A stretch of DNA of 64,000 bases from Acidilobaceae archaeon. Its GTDB lineage: Archaea; Thermoproteota; Thermoprotei_A; Sulfolobales; Acidilobaceae. The position numbers were made by a program, and so were the translations under genes. Within the stretch, counting starts at the first letter, position 1, and the number at the start of each line of letters is the position of its first letter. Positions 32,728 through 41,622 of this stretch are shown here, in pieces. The stretch covers positions 178,686-242,685 of the forward strand of contig JALVZQ010000005.1 in NCBI GenBank assembly GCA_027037535.1, given 5' to 3'. A model generated the notes under the pieces. It searched no databases. It was not told the origin of the DNA and was given only the letters and a program-made list of their open reading frames with translations.

Positions 32728-33235
32728 TCTGCTTTGCTGGAGCCCTTATAATTCGTCTACCTGCTTCAGTATCGATTATTATGAGATATACATCGTCTCC
32801 TGCCTCTATTTTCCCTTCATATACGTAGTATTCTTTACGGAATCTCCTCCATTTGAGGTTTTCCTCTCTAATAGAGAATACGTCTGCTTCGCCGCCAGAA
32901 TTATTGTCTGCAGGTTTAAGATCCTTATACTTGACAACAGCCATACGTTTTATCTTTACCGGGTAGAGGAATAGGCTTCTTTTTCCAGTGTAGCATGGGG
33001 ACTCTCCCATTATTTCTCTGGAGTCGTCATTTACTATTACCTCGAAATAGTCTCCCTCAGCCTTTCTCGCAAGTCTCTCTACTATGTTCAGTAGTATATC
33101 TAGCGGGTTACCTGCCTCCTCGCTCTCATAAGTAGAGACGGGCTCTAGCAGGTCTATTTTTACTCCTCTATGTTCAACTGTAACTGTCTTATACCATTTA
33201 ATTTGGACTTTAACCTTTTGTGATTTCTTCGCCAA
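32651..33235 (-). CDS. Conserved crenarchaeal-type protein of unknown function
   Basis: 194 residues, basic at the start (MAKKSQKVKVQIKWYKTV), mixed beta and helix, ending in a polar tail. Elements such as IDLLEPVSTYESEEAGNPLD and DVYLIIIDTEAGRRIIRAPA suggest a compact beta domain. Family not recognised. Convergent overlap of 77 bp with the zinc-finger gene. Confidence 0.55.
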   Translation of the reverse strand: MAKKSQKVKVQIKWYKTVTVEHRGVKIDLLEPVSTYESEEAGNPLDILLNIVERLARKAEGDYFEVIVNDDSREIMGESPCYTGKRSLFLYPVKIKRMAVVKYKDLKPADNNSGGEADVFSIREENLKWRRFRKEYYVYEGKIEAGDDVYLIIIDTEAGRRIIRAPAKQIILTVLRSSQPLPRQETESQKNGHG

Positions 33236-33389
33236 ACCCCTCGCCCTATAGTATATGGGTCTACATAGGTTTTATTGTGTCGCCATTAATCCATACGCTC
33301 CATGATATTCCCATGACATCTTTTGTATATCTATATATAGATCGTAGACTAGTTCTTCTAGAATTGCATGATGGAGGGTTGATATACAA

Positions 33390-34601
33390 ATGAATAGGCC
33401 TACACTAGACCTCCAGCCCACAATGTACGATATCTCCGGAGAGACAGCATTCGTCTTCCTAGCAATTGCAAGAGAACTCGCAGCTCAGGGTAGACGAATA
33501 ATAAGTTTCGGTATAGGACAGCCTGACTTTCCTACTCCGAAGCATATAATAGAAGAAGCTAAGAAAGCCCTAGACGAGGGATTCACAGGGTATACAGAGA
33601 CTGCAGGCATACCAGAACTCAGACAAGCCATAGCTGACTATCTGAACTCGAGGTACAATGCAGGCGTAGACAAGGATGAAATAGTAGTTACCCCAGGAGC
33701 GAAAGCGGCCATATTCCTGGCGATAGCGGCATATGTTAGACCCGGAGAAGAGGTAATAGTTCCGGATCCTAGCTATTATGCATATTCACAAATTTCAAAA
33801 TTCTTCGGGGCAAAACCAGTATACGTCCCCATGAATTTCGAACCAGACAAGGGATTCTCGCTCGATATAGAGAAAATAGAAGAAGCAATAACTGATAAAA
33901 CAAGAATAATAGCTATAAACAATCCCCATAACCCAACAGGATCAATATTCGATAAAGACCAGCTGGAGGCACTCTACGATATAGCAAAGAAGAAGAATAT
34001 ACTTCTACTATTCGACGAGATATACGACAACTTCGTGTATCAAGAAGAGAAGTTCACGAGTATACTAACATTCTCGGACTGGAAAGACTATGTTGCATAT
34101 GTAAACGGGTTCTCAAAGACCTTCTCAATGACGGGATGGAGGCTAGGCTACCTGGTCGTGAGAAAAGAGGTTATACCAAGACTCCTCGACCTAGCTGTAT
34201 CAATGTATAGCTGTCCGACGAGCTTCGTCCAGAAAGCAGGAATAGCCGCATTAAAAGGAGATTGGAGGCCCGTACAGGAAATGATCAACGAGTTCAAGAG
34301 GAGAAGCATACTCCTATACGAGATATTAAAAGACGCTACAGGCATAGAACCCTACAAGCCACATGGAGCATTCTACATGTTCCCCAGGGTCAAGAAACTA
34401 CTAGAAGAAACCGGGATGAATGTAGAGGATCTGGTTAAGAAACTCCTCTATGACTATGGAATAGTAGTGCTGCCAGGAACAAGTTTCCCGGGTAACACAG
34501 GAAAAGACTATATAAGACTGAGCTTTGCGACTTCTACAAAAGATATAGATGAAGGCGCTAGGATCATCGTAAATGCTACTAAGGAACTAACAAGAAAGTA
34601 G
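33390..34601 (+). CDS. Class I/II aminotransferase (aspartate aminotransferase-like)
   Basis: 403 residues with the fold type I PLP signature. SFGIGQPDFPTPKHI, GFTGYTETAGIPELRQAIAD, NNPHNPTGSIFDK, LFDEIYDNFVYQEE and the PLP lysine in VNGFSKTFSMTGWRLGYLV are all present, as is the C-terminal arginine region (YIRLSFATS). Archaeal enzymes of this group transfer amino groups between aspartate, glutamate and aromatic or branched acids. Exact substrate cannot be told. It may work with the glutamate dehydrogenase encoded convergently downstream. Confidence 0.9.
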   Translation: MNRPTLDLQPTMYDISGETAFVFLAIARELAAQGRRIISFGIGQPDFPTPKHIIEEAKKALDEGFTGYTETAGIPELRQAIADYLNSRYNAGVDKDEIVVTPGAKAAIFLAIAAYVRPGEEVIVPDPSYYAYSQISKFFGAKPVYVPMNFEPDKGFSLDIEKIEEAITDKTRIIAINNPHNPTGSIFDKDQLEALYDIAKKKNILLLFDEIYDNFVYQEEKFTSILTFSDWKDYVAYVNGFSKTFSMTGWRLGYLVVRKEVIPRLLDLAVSMYSCPTSFVQKAGIAALKGDWRPVQEMINEFKRRSILLYEILKDATGIEPYKPHGAFYMFPRVKKLLEETGMNVEDLVKKLLYDYGIVVLPGTSFPGNTGKDYIRLSFATSTKDIDEGARIIVNATKELTRK

Positions 34602-34760
34602 TTATCAATCTAATTGATGATCTTTCCCCATCTCTTATTACGCTACTAGAAGGACGACAGTATAGTACCTATTCTAGTTCATAATAACACTGCGTTCAAC
34701 AATACGAGGTCTAACTTTACGATATATGGGTGCATAGGAAAAATAAGGGGGAGATGAGGG

Positions 34761-36020
34761 TTATATCCAGCCTCTTAGCTTCATGGCTCTTACTACTCTG
34801 TCTACTGCAATAGCGTAGGCTGCTGCCCTCATATTGTACTTGCTAGTGTCTAGTTTGTTCTGCCAGTAGTCCCAGACTCTTAGGAAGTTGTTGGCCATCT
34901 TCTGTTCGAGGCGTGCTTTTGCTTCTTCCTCAGTTATCCAGCCTCCCATTCTGTTGTTGACCCACTCGATGTGGCTCATTATGACTCCGCCTGCGTTGGC
35001 AAGTATGTCGGGTACAACTATGATTCCTTTCTGAGTAAGTATCACCTCTGCGTCTGGCGTTGTTGGGCCGTTCGCTGCCTCTGCTATTAGCTTTGCCTTT
35101 ATCTTGTCCGCGTTTGCTTCTGTTATGACGTTTTCTATTGCTGCCGGTACGAGAATGTCTACATCTAGCTCTAGAAGTTCTTCGTTCGTTATCTTCTTAG
35201 TTGCTTTAGCATAGTTTATTACGCTACCTGTCTCGTTCTTTACCTTCTTTACCTCGTCTGGGTCTAGGCCATCTGGGACAATTATTCCTCCTCTGCTGTC
35301 TGATACCGCTATTACTTTTGCTCCCCACTCGGCTAGGTACTTCGCCGCATAGTATCCTGCGTTTCCATATCCTTGCACTGCAACTGTCTTGCCTTCGAGT
35401 CCGCCCCATAGCTTCTTTGCTGCTTCTCTTGCCGCAACGGCTGTTCCGAATCCTGTTGCTATAATTCTTGTCTGCATTCCGCCTAGGTCTAGTGGCTTAC
35501 CTGTTACTACTCCGAAGTACTGTCCTCTCTTTACTTTTGCGTATGCGTCGAAGAACCAGCTCATTACTTGTGGGTCTGTATAGACGTCTGGGGCTGGTAT
35601 GTCTTGGTCTACTCCTACTAGGTCTGAGATTGCCTCGAAGTATGCTTTGCTTAGTCTCATGAGCTCGTTTTTGCTTAGCTTGTGTGGGTCTACTCGGATT
35701 CCTCCCTTTCCTCCACCGTAGGGTAGTCCTGCGAGGCTGTTCTTCCAAGTCATCCACATGCTAAGTGCAATTACCTCGTGTGCGTCAGTGTTGGGGTGAT
35801 ATCTTACTCCTCCCTTATAGGGTCCTAGAGCACTGTTGTGCTGGCTTCTCCAGCCAATGAATACCTTAACGGAGCCATCGTCCATCTTCACAGGAATCCT
35901 TACCTGGAGGAGTCTCTCTGGATAGGCTAGTATCTCGTAAACTTCCTCTCCTAGACCAAGGAGCTCGATTGCTTGTCTTAGCTGTTTCTTTGCTTCCTCA
36001 TATGGATCATGTGTAACCAT
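34761..36020 (-). CDS. gdhA: Glutamate dehydrogenase
   Basis: 419 residues. The substrate domain has GPYKGGVRYHP, the catalytic lysine region NSLAGLPYGGGKGGI and DIPAPDVYTDPQVMSWF; the cofactor domain has AVQGYGNAGYYAAKYLAEWG. It interconverts glutamate and 2-oxoglutarate with NAD(P). Length and sequence match the stable hexameric enzymes of hyperthermophilic archaea. A TATA-like motif precedes the ATG at 36020 in the AT-rich stretch 36055-36085. Confidence 0.95.
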   Translation of the reverse strand: MVTHDPYEEAKKQLRQAIELLGLGEEVYEILAYPERLLQVRIPVKMDDGSVKVFIGWRSQHNSALGPYKGGVRYHPNTDAHEVIALSMWMTWKNSLAGLPYGGGKGGIRVDPHKLSKNELMRLSKAYFEAISDLVGVDQDIPAPDVYTDPQVMSWFFDAYAKVKRGQYFGVVTGKPLDLGGMQTRIIATGFGTAVAAREAAKKLWGGLEGKTVAVQGYGNAGYYAAKYLAEWGAKVIAVSDSRGGIIVPDGLDPDEVKKVKNETGSVINYAKATKKITNEELLELDVDILVPAAIENVITEANADKIKAKLIAEAANGPTTPDAEVILTQKGIIVVPDILANAGGVIMSHIEWVNNRMGGWITEEEAKARLEQKMANNFLRVWDYWQNKLDTSKYNMRAAAYAIAVDRVVRAMKLRGWI

Positions 36021-36195
36021 TTATTGTCCACCTCAATTATAGAGGTCAATTTATTATGGATTCTCTTGTAAGTATATAAACAATTTCTTGATAAACGATA
36101 GCACTTCAATATTCTCGAAGTGGGCGACTAGGGGGATAATTGAAAAATACTAACTCTCGATACATAGAAAACCACAACAACACTATTCCAATAAA

Positions 36196-36265
36196 TGTAG
36201 CGCGGCCCAGAGCCCCCTGCTCATCAACCCCCACTACTATACTCGCAGGGGGTCGCTAGCCGCGC
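36196..36265 (-). ncRNA. Candidate H/ACA guide RNA (single hairpin with K-loop)
   Basis: On the minus strand a lower stem GCGCGGC/GCCGCGC (7 bp) and an upper stem CCCCCTGC/GCAGGGGG (8 bp) enclose a pocket of TAGCGA and CTCTGG. The apical loop ends in TGATGA next to the stem, as in L7Ae-binding K-loops. ACA follows the lower stem after one base, exactly 14 nt after the upper stem, the distance expected for H/ACA guides. The predicted target is CCAGAG-UN-TCGCTA around the modified uridine. No clear promoter was found on the minus strand. Confidence 0.55.
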
Positions 36266-36316
36266 CATTCTTATATAACCGCTTCCAAAAACCTAGAATT
36301 TTTCGGTGAATCCCCT

Positions 36317-37174
36317 ATGAATAATCAGGACAAGGAAAAATACATCGCGCTGATAACAGACTTTGGAGACAGCCCCTACACGGGTATAGTGCGGGCACTC
36401 ATCAAGTCAATAAACTCCGAGGCAACTATAATAGATATAGACAACAGTGTCCCGAGCTTCAATGTCCTAGCAGGAGCCTATGTAGTCTATAATACTTATC
36501 CCTGGTCTCCTAAAGGATCTGTAATACTAACAGTCGTTGATCCAGGTGTTGGTGGTCCAAGAGAAGCAATCGCTGTTAAAGCAGGAGACTACGTATTTAT
36601 CGGACCAAATAACGGAGTCCTTTATCCCTCCATTATACGTGAAGGATTCAAATGCGGCGTATCCCTCGTACCGGATAGAATAGTAGACATCGCCTCACAC
36701 TATTTCAATGGAAAAATCTTCGGTAAATGGACTGTGTCCTCTACGTTTCACGGCCGAGACGTATTCGCACCTGCCGCCGCACTTTATACACGTGGAATAG
36801 AGCTATCGAACTTGGGAACACCCATCAGCTTCGAGGACTTGAAGAAGACCAGTTTAGAACAGGTAGAAAAAATACCGGAAGGATTCAAGCTTAAAGTAGT
36901 ATATATTGATAAGTTCGGGAACATTGCGCTCAGCGCTAACCCAGGCCTTATACCTATGAGAACATGGCAGAAAGCGGCTATCAGCACACACCATACTCAG
37001 GGCGTGACATACACGGCCGTTGTAGGTAGAAAGTTCTCGGATGTAAATCCCGGTGATCTCGTATTATACGTTAATAGCTTCGGATTCCTCGAATTGGCAG
37101 TTAACCTGGGCTCAGCCTCTAAAAAACTCAACGTTGATATCGGTGACAAGATAATCCTTACTCCCCTCGAGTAA
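36317..37174 (+). CDS. SAM hydroxide adenosyltransferase family protein (DUF62)
   Basis: 285 residues. ALITDFGDSPYTGIVRALI, VVDPGVGG, FIGPNNGVLYP and a C-terminal beta domain (YIDKFGNIALSAN) mark the family that splits S-adenosylmethionine with hydroxide to adenosine and methionine, related to the fluorinase. The gene begins after a TATATAA box at 36271-36278. Physiological role in archaea is unsettled; SAM turnover is likely. Confidence 0.88.
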   Translation: MNNQDKEKYIALITDFGDSPYTGIVRALIKSINSEATIIDIDNSVPSFNVLAGAYVVYNTYPWSPKGSVILTVVDPGVGGPREAIAVKAGDYVFIGPNNGVLYPSIIREGFKCGVSLVPDRIVDIASHYFNGKIFGKWTVSSTFHGRDVFAPAAALYTRGIELSNLGTPISFEDLKKTSLEQVEKIPEGFKLKVVYIDKFGNIALSANPGLIPMRTWQKAAISTHHTQGVTYTAVVGRKFSDVNPGDLVLYVNSFGFLELAVNLGSASKKLNVDIGDKIILTPLE

Positions 37175-37184
37175 CCCTTAGGCC

Positions 37185-37694
37185 CTAAAAGGTTTTTTCC
37201 ACAGGTAGGCCTTTGAAATACTTCTTCAATTTCTCATATACCCAGCAATCCATTATTACGTCCTCTTCCTCAAATATTATTGTAAAACTGTGAAGCTTAG
37301 ACATCACCTTATCAGGTATAACTTTTGGCTTCCTGCTACCAGCATAAACAACATTCTTACCTTTTGGCTTCAGCCAGTATCTTCCATAGTATGCGTATAC
37401 CCTCCTAACACCGTTTATCGTCCTATATACTTTATGAACCGGCTTGATATAGAATCCGTATTTTCCAACCAGCGAGTTGAAATGATAGAATGGTTCTTTC
37501 AATACTACCTCTATTTGTCTTATTACAGGGGCTCCATTAATTACTCTAACCTTGCATCCTTCATTTGTATCTTCTGTCGTTATTTTGATAGGGGGCTCAT
37601 TCGGCTCTTCCTTCTCACCGCCCATACCCGGGCTCTCCTCGTCGCAGGCTAACATCATTGCCCCCTCCCCTTTAGACAAGTATATTATACTCAC
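37185..37694 (-). CDS. Protein of unknown function
   Basis: 169 residues; the ATG at 37658 may be a better start than 37694. An acidic N-terminal part (EESPGMGGEKEEPNEPP) precedes a basic beta-rich domain with many Tyr and Lys (YRTINGVRRVYAYYGRYWLK, GKNVVYAGSRKPK). I see no known motif. Possible nucleic-acid binding is suggested only by charge. It converges with the SAM hydrolase gene, 10 bp apart. Confidence 0.5.
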   Translation of the reverse strand: MSIIYLSKGEGAMMLACDEESPGMGGEKEEPNEPPIKITTEDTNEGCKVRVINGAPVIRQIEVVLKEPFYHFNSLVGKYGFYIKPVHKVYRTINGVRRVYAYYGRYWLKPKGKNVVYAGSRKPKVIPDKVMSKLHSFTIIFEEEDVIMDCWVYEKLKKYFKGLPVEKTF

Positions 37695-37782
37695 AAGTAA
37701 TTATTATTGGTCATTTATTCCATTATATAGCTTATGATTACTTCTGAGAAGATGGAAAATATAAGAGAATGAACAATCGTTC

Positions 37783-38379
37783 TCACTCGAACTCGTCTCT
37801 CGCCCATAGCCTTAAATGCTCCCTCCTCTTAATTTCTCTCAACACCCTCTCAAGGTGCCTATATACGGTGCCGTGCATTCTGCCTTCGACTAACATCTCT
37901 ATTGCTTTCTTAGCGGCCATTGCTCTCTCGTAATCCCCTATTATAGCTACGACGTAGTCGCCTACATTTATATAGGTGCCCGTCATTTCTTCAAGTGTTT
38001 TTCTAGCTCTTCCTTTCTCGCCTATTATCCTAGCCTTTATTCTCGTAAGATGATTCTGGGAATCACCTACATATTCTTTGAGATTAACTATTACCAGTAT
38101 TTGATCCTCTTCAAGAAGCCTCATTGCTTTCTCAGGCGGGAAACCATAGGCTATAGCCTTGATTATTTCACCTGCCTTCATTAAATTTATGGGTGGAACA
38201 CCGTCTACTTCAGGTTCTATTATGACCATGCCGTTCTCTGTGTCGATACTTATTCTCGTCCCAGTCGCATCCATAATCTGCTTTTTTACACTGCCTTTTT
38301 CTCCTATGACCGAGCCCAGCCTCTCTGGAGGCACCTTCACATATATTTTCGGCCTTATCCTTCCATCTCTATGAGACAT
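37783..38379 (-). CDS. KH-domain RNA-binding protein, Dim2/Pno1-like
   Basis: 198 residues with two KH domains. The first contains RLGSVIGEKGSVKKQIMDAT, the second TRIKARIIGEKGRARKTLEE; both have the GxxG loop (GEKG). The C-terminus RHLERVLREIKRREHLRL is typical of archaeal Dim2. In archaea Dim2 binds the 3' end of 16S rRNA and assists small-subunit maturation and initiation. It overlaps the RIO1 gene by 25 bp and ends an operon of ribosome-related genes. Confidence 0.88.
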   Translation of the reverse strand: MSHRDGRIRPKIYVKVPPERLGSVIGEKGSVKKQIMDATGTRISIDTENGMVIIEPEVDGVPPINLMKAGEIIKAIAYGFPPEKAMRLLEEDQILVIVNLKEYVGDSQNHLTRIKARIIGEKGRARKTLEEMTGTYINVGDYVVAIIGDYERAMAAKKAIEMLVEGRMHGTVYRHLERVLREIKRREHLRLWARDEFE

Positions 38380-39149
38380 CTCGACAACTCCTCCAATAGA
38401 TCGTTTTCACTATAGGTTATATCTATAAACTTCCCGAAGAACCGTAATAGATTAACAATATCTCTCTCCAAGAACTCCTGAGCATTAGGGTGTCCCAGAG
38501 CTACTGCTTGGGAAACGTCTATTATCCACGGCTTATCCTGCCAAACCATAATGTTATACTCGCTTAGATCGGCATGGATTAATCCTGCTCCACACACCAT
38601 TCTTTTATAGTTTTCTATAATATCGTCAAAGTATCCTTGAATCTCTTCTATTGGTAATTCTTCTATTACCTCGACGATGAGAGGAGCCCTGTACCCGGAT
38701 TCGCCTAGAAACTCCATCACCAGGACATTTCCCGAAAAAGAGTAGGGTTCGGGTACCCTGACTCCCGACTTCTTCATTTTCTTTAGATTCCTATATTCCT
38801 TCCTAGTCCACTCATAGATAAGTTTCCGGAAATTCCCTCTTGGGATGCTCTCGAATCTAGGATCGCCTAGGATGTATTTTTTGATGCTTTTCCTGAACTC
38901 TGCCGTAGCCGACAGGTAAATCTTAACAGCTATATCGTTTCCACGTTTATCCTTTCCCCAGTAAACTCTAGCTTCTTTCCCAGAGCTCACTACTCCCTTT
39001 AACTCCCATATTATGCCCTTCTTCTCTAGGCGGAAAACATGGGATAACGTGAAGGAATCAAATACCTCCTCAACTGTTTTGATTAGATCTCTATCTTTTC
39101 TCCTACGTTCTTCTTCTCTTCTCCTTTTCAGTCTTCTGGCCTTTACCAC
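38355..39149 (-). CDS. rio1: RIO1-type serine protein kinase
   Basis: 264 residues. KGVVSSGKEARVYWG (nucleotide loop), AVKIY (lysine), HADLSEYNIMVW (catalytic loop with Asp) and WIIDVSQAV (metal Asp) are the RIO kinase set; STYRE-type RIO1 proteins act in late 40S/30S assembly. The N-terminus is basic (KARRLKRRREEERRRKDRD). It lies one base after aIF1A and overlaps dim2, so assembly factors are co-expressed. Confidence 0.92.
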   Translation of the reverse strand: MVKARRLKRRREEERRRKDRDLIKTVEEVFDSFTLSHVFRLEKKGIIWELKGVVSSGKEARVYWGKDKRGNDIAVKIYLSATAEFRKSIKKYILGDPRFESIPRGNFRKLIYEWTRKEYRNLKKMKKSGVRVPEPYSFSGNVLVMEFLGESGYRAPLIVEVIEELPIEEIQGYFDDIIENYKRMVCGAGLIHADLSEYNIMVWQDKPWIIDVSQAVALGHPNAQEFLERDIVNLLRFFGKFIDITYSENDLLEELSRCLIEMEG

Positions 39150-39150
39150 G

Positions 39151-39486
39151 TTACTCTATTACCTCCTCTAAGAACTCTTCTGTAATATAGCCCATCTCTA
39201 TCAGCTTCTTGACTTCATCTCTCCAGTAACGATACACTACCTCTCCCTTCATATCCGACGTCCCCCATGGCAGGAATAATATTACGTCGCCTTCCCTCAT
39301 CCATACCCTTCTCCTCATCTTGCCAGGTATCCATGCCTTGTAGACTTCTCCATCGGTACAGAGAACCTCGAGGAATCCTCCTCCAAGATTACGTTGGACG
39401 ACGCATAGGATCGTGCCCTCTTCCTCGTTGGGTAGAGGCGTCTCCTTCTTCCTCTCGGGCCTGTACCTCTTCTTTTTCGCCATCAC
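39151..39486 (-). CDS. eif1A: Translation initiation factor aIF1A
   Basis: 111 residues; the second Met (39483) may be the true start. OB-fold with EEEGTILCVVQRNLGGGFLEV, AWIPGKMRRRVWMREGDVIL and a C-terminal helix, as in eIF1A. It binds the ribosomal A site during initiation. Located between nmd3 (3 bp) and rio1 (1 bp). Confidence 0.95.
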   Translation of the reverse strand: MMAKKKRYRPERKKETPLPNEEEGTILCVVQRNLGGGFLEVLCTDGEVYKAWIPGKMRRRVWMREGDVILFLPWGTSDMKGEVVYRYWRDEVKKLIEMGYITEEFLEEVIE

Positions 39487-39489
39487 GTT

Positions 39490-40617
39490 TCACCTACTGT
39501 TTATCTCGTTATCCTCGTAACCCAGTACATAAGCGCGTCCTCGTACTATTAGAACTTTAAAGATCCTGCCCGGCTCGAAGTCTTCTACATAGACATGGAC
39601 TCTATCACGGGGGAAATCTAGTACCTGGCTATACCCTGTTGACGCGTCTAGGAACGTTATCGAGTTACCTCTGCTTATTAACATAAGTTTCCTATATTCC
39701 ATGCCTGATTCATAATGTGTGAAGCCCTTTTTCCATAGGAATTCTGGATTTGCAGTGATCTCTGTTCCCGACTGTAAGTCGACTAGTATGGGGTTGCCCC
39801 TTCTCGAGACTTCTAGGAACAAGAACAATTTGTCTCCTATTTTTAGAATATTGCCGGGGACTATGTCCGGTAGTCTTACAGAGATTGTTAACCTTCCCTT
39901 CCTAGAACCATCAGGTTTCCTACCTATCAACTTGTATGTTTCTATTGTTTTACCCATGAAAGCCGACTTTATCTTAGATGCTATTATTCGAGCCGCACTT
40001 GAGTCATTTATAAGTAGGTCGAAGCCTTCTTTTTTCTCTTCGAGATCTATTATTGATTCTCTTAAGACGCCTACGAGTTCTTCTTCGATGAAGTCGTCTA
40101 TTCTTTTTCTTAGGTCTTCGCTTAGTTTCCCGCTTGAACCACGAATCTGGACTATTGCCTCATAGCCTCTTTTTGTTATCCTGTTTGTACATAGGGGGCA
40201 CACTGCCATGTTTACGCGAACCGTTATTACTCGCTCTTCTATAACCGTCGTCTCATTATGGCGTCCACCTATCTCTACCAGCGCCTTGTAGAGGCCTGGC
40301 CCCATAAACGGCCGGTCGAGCTTCACCGAGTTTATCCATACTTCATTAATTTCTCTCGAGGGCTTTGCTTTACGTGATAAGACGAGTACAAGATAATCGA
40401 TTAGAGTATCTTCTATACTACCCGAGGGCTCGTTCCAGCCTCCTTGATACTTGTATCTTCCACAGTATCTACAATATGTAAAGCTGATTTCTTCCGGTAC
40501 TCGTGCTATTCCTACTGTCTCGACATAGCAGTCTTTACAGAGGCTACCGATAAATTCTATCTCGTCGCTACTTCTTCCGCATCTTGGACATATTCTTGCC
40601 ATTGTTTTGTCAGCCAT
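39490..40617 (-). CDS. nmd3: NMD3-family ribosome export/assembly protein
   Basis: 375 residues; ATG at 40602 (MARICPRCG) is an alternative start. The N-terminal zinc region has CPRCGRSSDEIEF, LCKDCY, TYCRYCGRYKYQGGW and VCPLCTNR, the NMD3 pattern. The remainder forms the eIF5A-like and OB parts that bind the large ribosomal subunit in eukaryotes. In archaea it probably acts in 50S maturation. It heads the operon nmd3-aIF1A-rio1-dim2. Confidence 0.9.
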   Translation of the reverse strand: MADKTMARICPRCGRSSDEIEFIGSLCKDCYVETVGIARVPEEISFTYCRYCGRYKYQGGWNEPSGSIEDTLIDYLVLVLSRKAKPSREINEVWINSVKLDRPFMGPGLYKALVEIGGRHNETTVIEERVITVRVNMAVCPLCTNRITKRGYEAIVQIRGSSGKLSEDLRKRIDDFIEEELVGVLRESIIDLEEKKEGFDLLINDSSAARIIASKIKSAFMGKTIETYKLIGRKPDGSRKGRLTISVRLPDIVPGNILKIGDKLFLFLEVSRRGNPILVDLQSGTEITANPEFLWKKGFTHYESGMEYRKLMLISRGNSITFLDASTGYSQVLDFPRDRVHVYVEDFEPGRIFKVLIVRGRAYVLGYEDNEINSR

Positions 40618-40693
40618 CCATTAACACCATTGTATCACTACTGGAGGATATATAGTGATCGTCGAAAAACATGATTTATAAGGTGTGTAAACT

Positions 40694-41587
40694 ATGCCAA
40701 GCGAGATTCCTCTCCCGACAGTATCCGTGCTTGGAACGGGTAGAATGGGGTCTGCAATTGCCCGGAGACTGGCAGAATATGGATACAGGATAATACTATG
40801 GAACAGGACCAGGCATCGTGCAGAAGATCTCGCATCAGAGATAAATGCTGAGGCAGCATCCACTCCTATCGACGCTATTCAAAGAGCAAACACGGTATTT
40901 TTAGCGCTCTCCGACGACCTCGCCCTTTATAGCGTGATAAGCACATTTAGGAGAGTAGACGGACTAGTAGTTGTGAACACTGGAACACATCAACCTCTCA
41001 CAGTATCAAATGTAAAGGAATATCTTGAAAACAATGGCGGCTGCTATGTTGAATCCCCAATAATTGGCGGTCCTAAAACCGTCATGAGAGGCGAAGCTAT
41101 ACTACTCGTAGCCGGCGAGCAGCATTGTATAGGATCCACTCATAGTATACTTGAGAAAATAGGATCCATAATATATGTAGGAAATGATCCTAGAACAGCT
41201 CAAGCACTAAAACTATCATTTAATCTACTCCTCATTAATACTGTAAATGCACTAGCTGAGAGCCTAAACTTGGCCGAGGCCTACGGTGTAGACAAGGACA
41301 CTGTCAAGAAAGTACTGGGAAAAACAGTATTCTCTACACTCGCCTCCAAGTATATTGATAGAATGACGAGCGATCCAGAGAAACCAGCCAGTTTCCGGCT
41401 CAGACTAGCGGCCAAGGATCTTGCATACGCGGTCAATGCAGGCTTCGAGAAATACGTGTCTCTACCGGCGACGGCCGCTACTCTTGAAAAATATTTATTA
41501 GCGGTTGAAAGAGGGCTTGGCGATGCAGACTATACTAGAATATTCTGGCTCTCTCATAAGAAAAGCACAAATAACGAGGAAAAATAA
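40694..41587 (+). CDS. 3-hydroxyisobutyrate dehydrogenase-family beta-hydroxyacid dehydrogenase
   Basis: 297 residues from ATG at 40694. The NAD(P) Rossmann motif VLGTGRMGSAIARRLAEYG, then NTGTH, ESPIIGGPKTV and the catalytic lysine in QALKLSFNLLLI match the family, which oxidises short beta-hydroxyacids. Substrate uncertain (glyoxylate, succinic semialdehyde, tartronate and others are possible). It is divergent from nmd3, with 76 bp between. Confidence 0.85.
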   Translation: MPSEIPLPTVSVLGTGRMGSAIARRLAEYGYRIILWNRTRHRAEDLASEINAEAASTPIDAIQRANTVFLALSDDLALYSVISTFRRVDGLVVVNTGTHQPLTVSNVKEYLENNGGCYVESPIIGGPKTVMRGEAILLVAGEQHCIGSTHSILEKIGSIIYVGNDPRTAQALKLSFNLLLINTVNALAESLNLAEAYGVDKDTVKKVLGKTVFSTLASKYIDRMTSDPEKPASFRLRLAAKDLAYAVNAGFEKYVSLPATAATLEKYLLAVERGLGDADYTRIFWLSHKKSTNNEEK

Positions 41588-41622
41588 TGGTTAGATAATT
41601 CCGCTAGCTTTTCATCATCTTT

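Noticed and set aside
34601..34761. C-box-like TTGATGA after the aminotransferase gene
   Set aside because: No D box at the right distance and no terminal stem.
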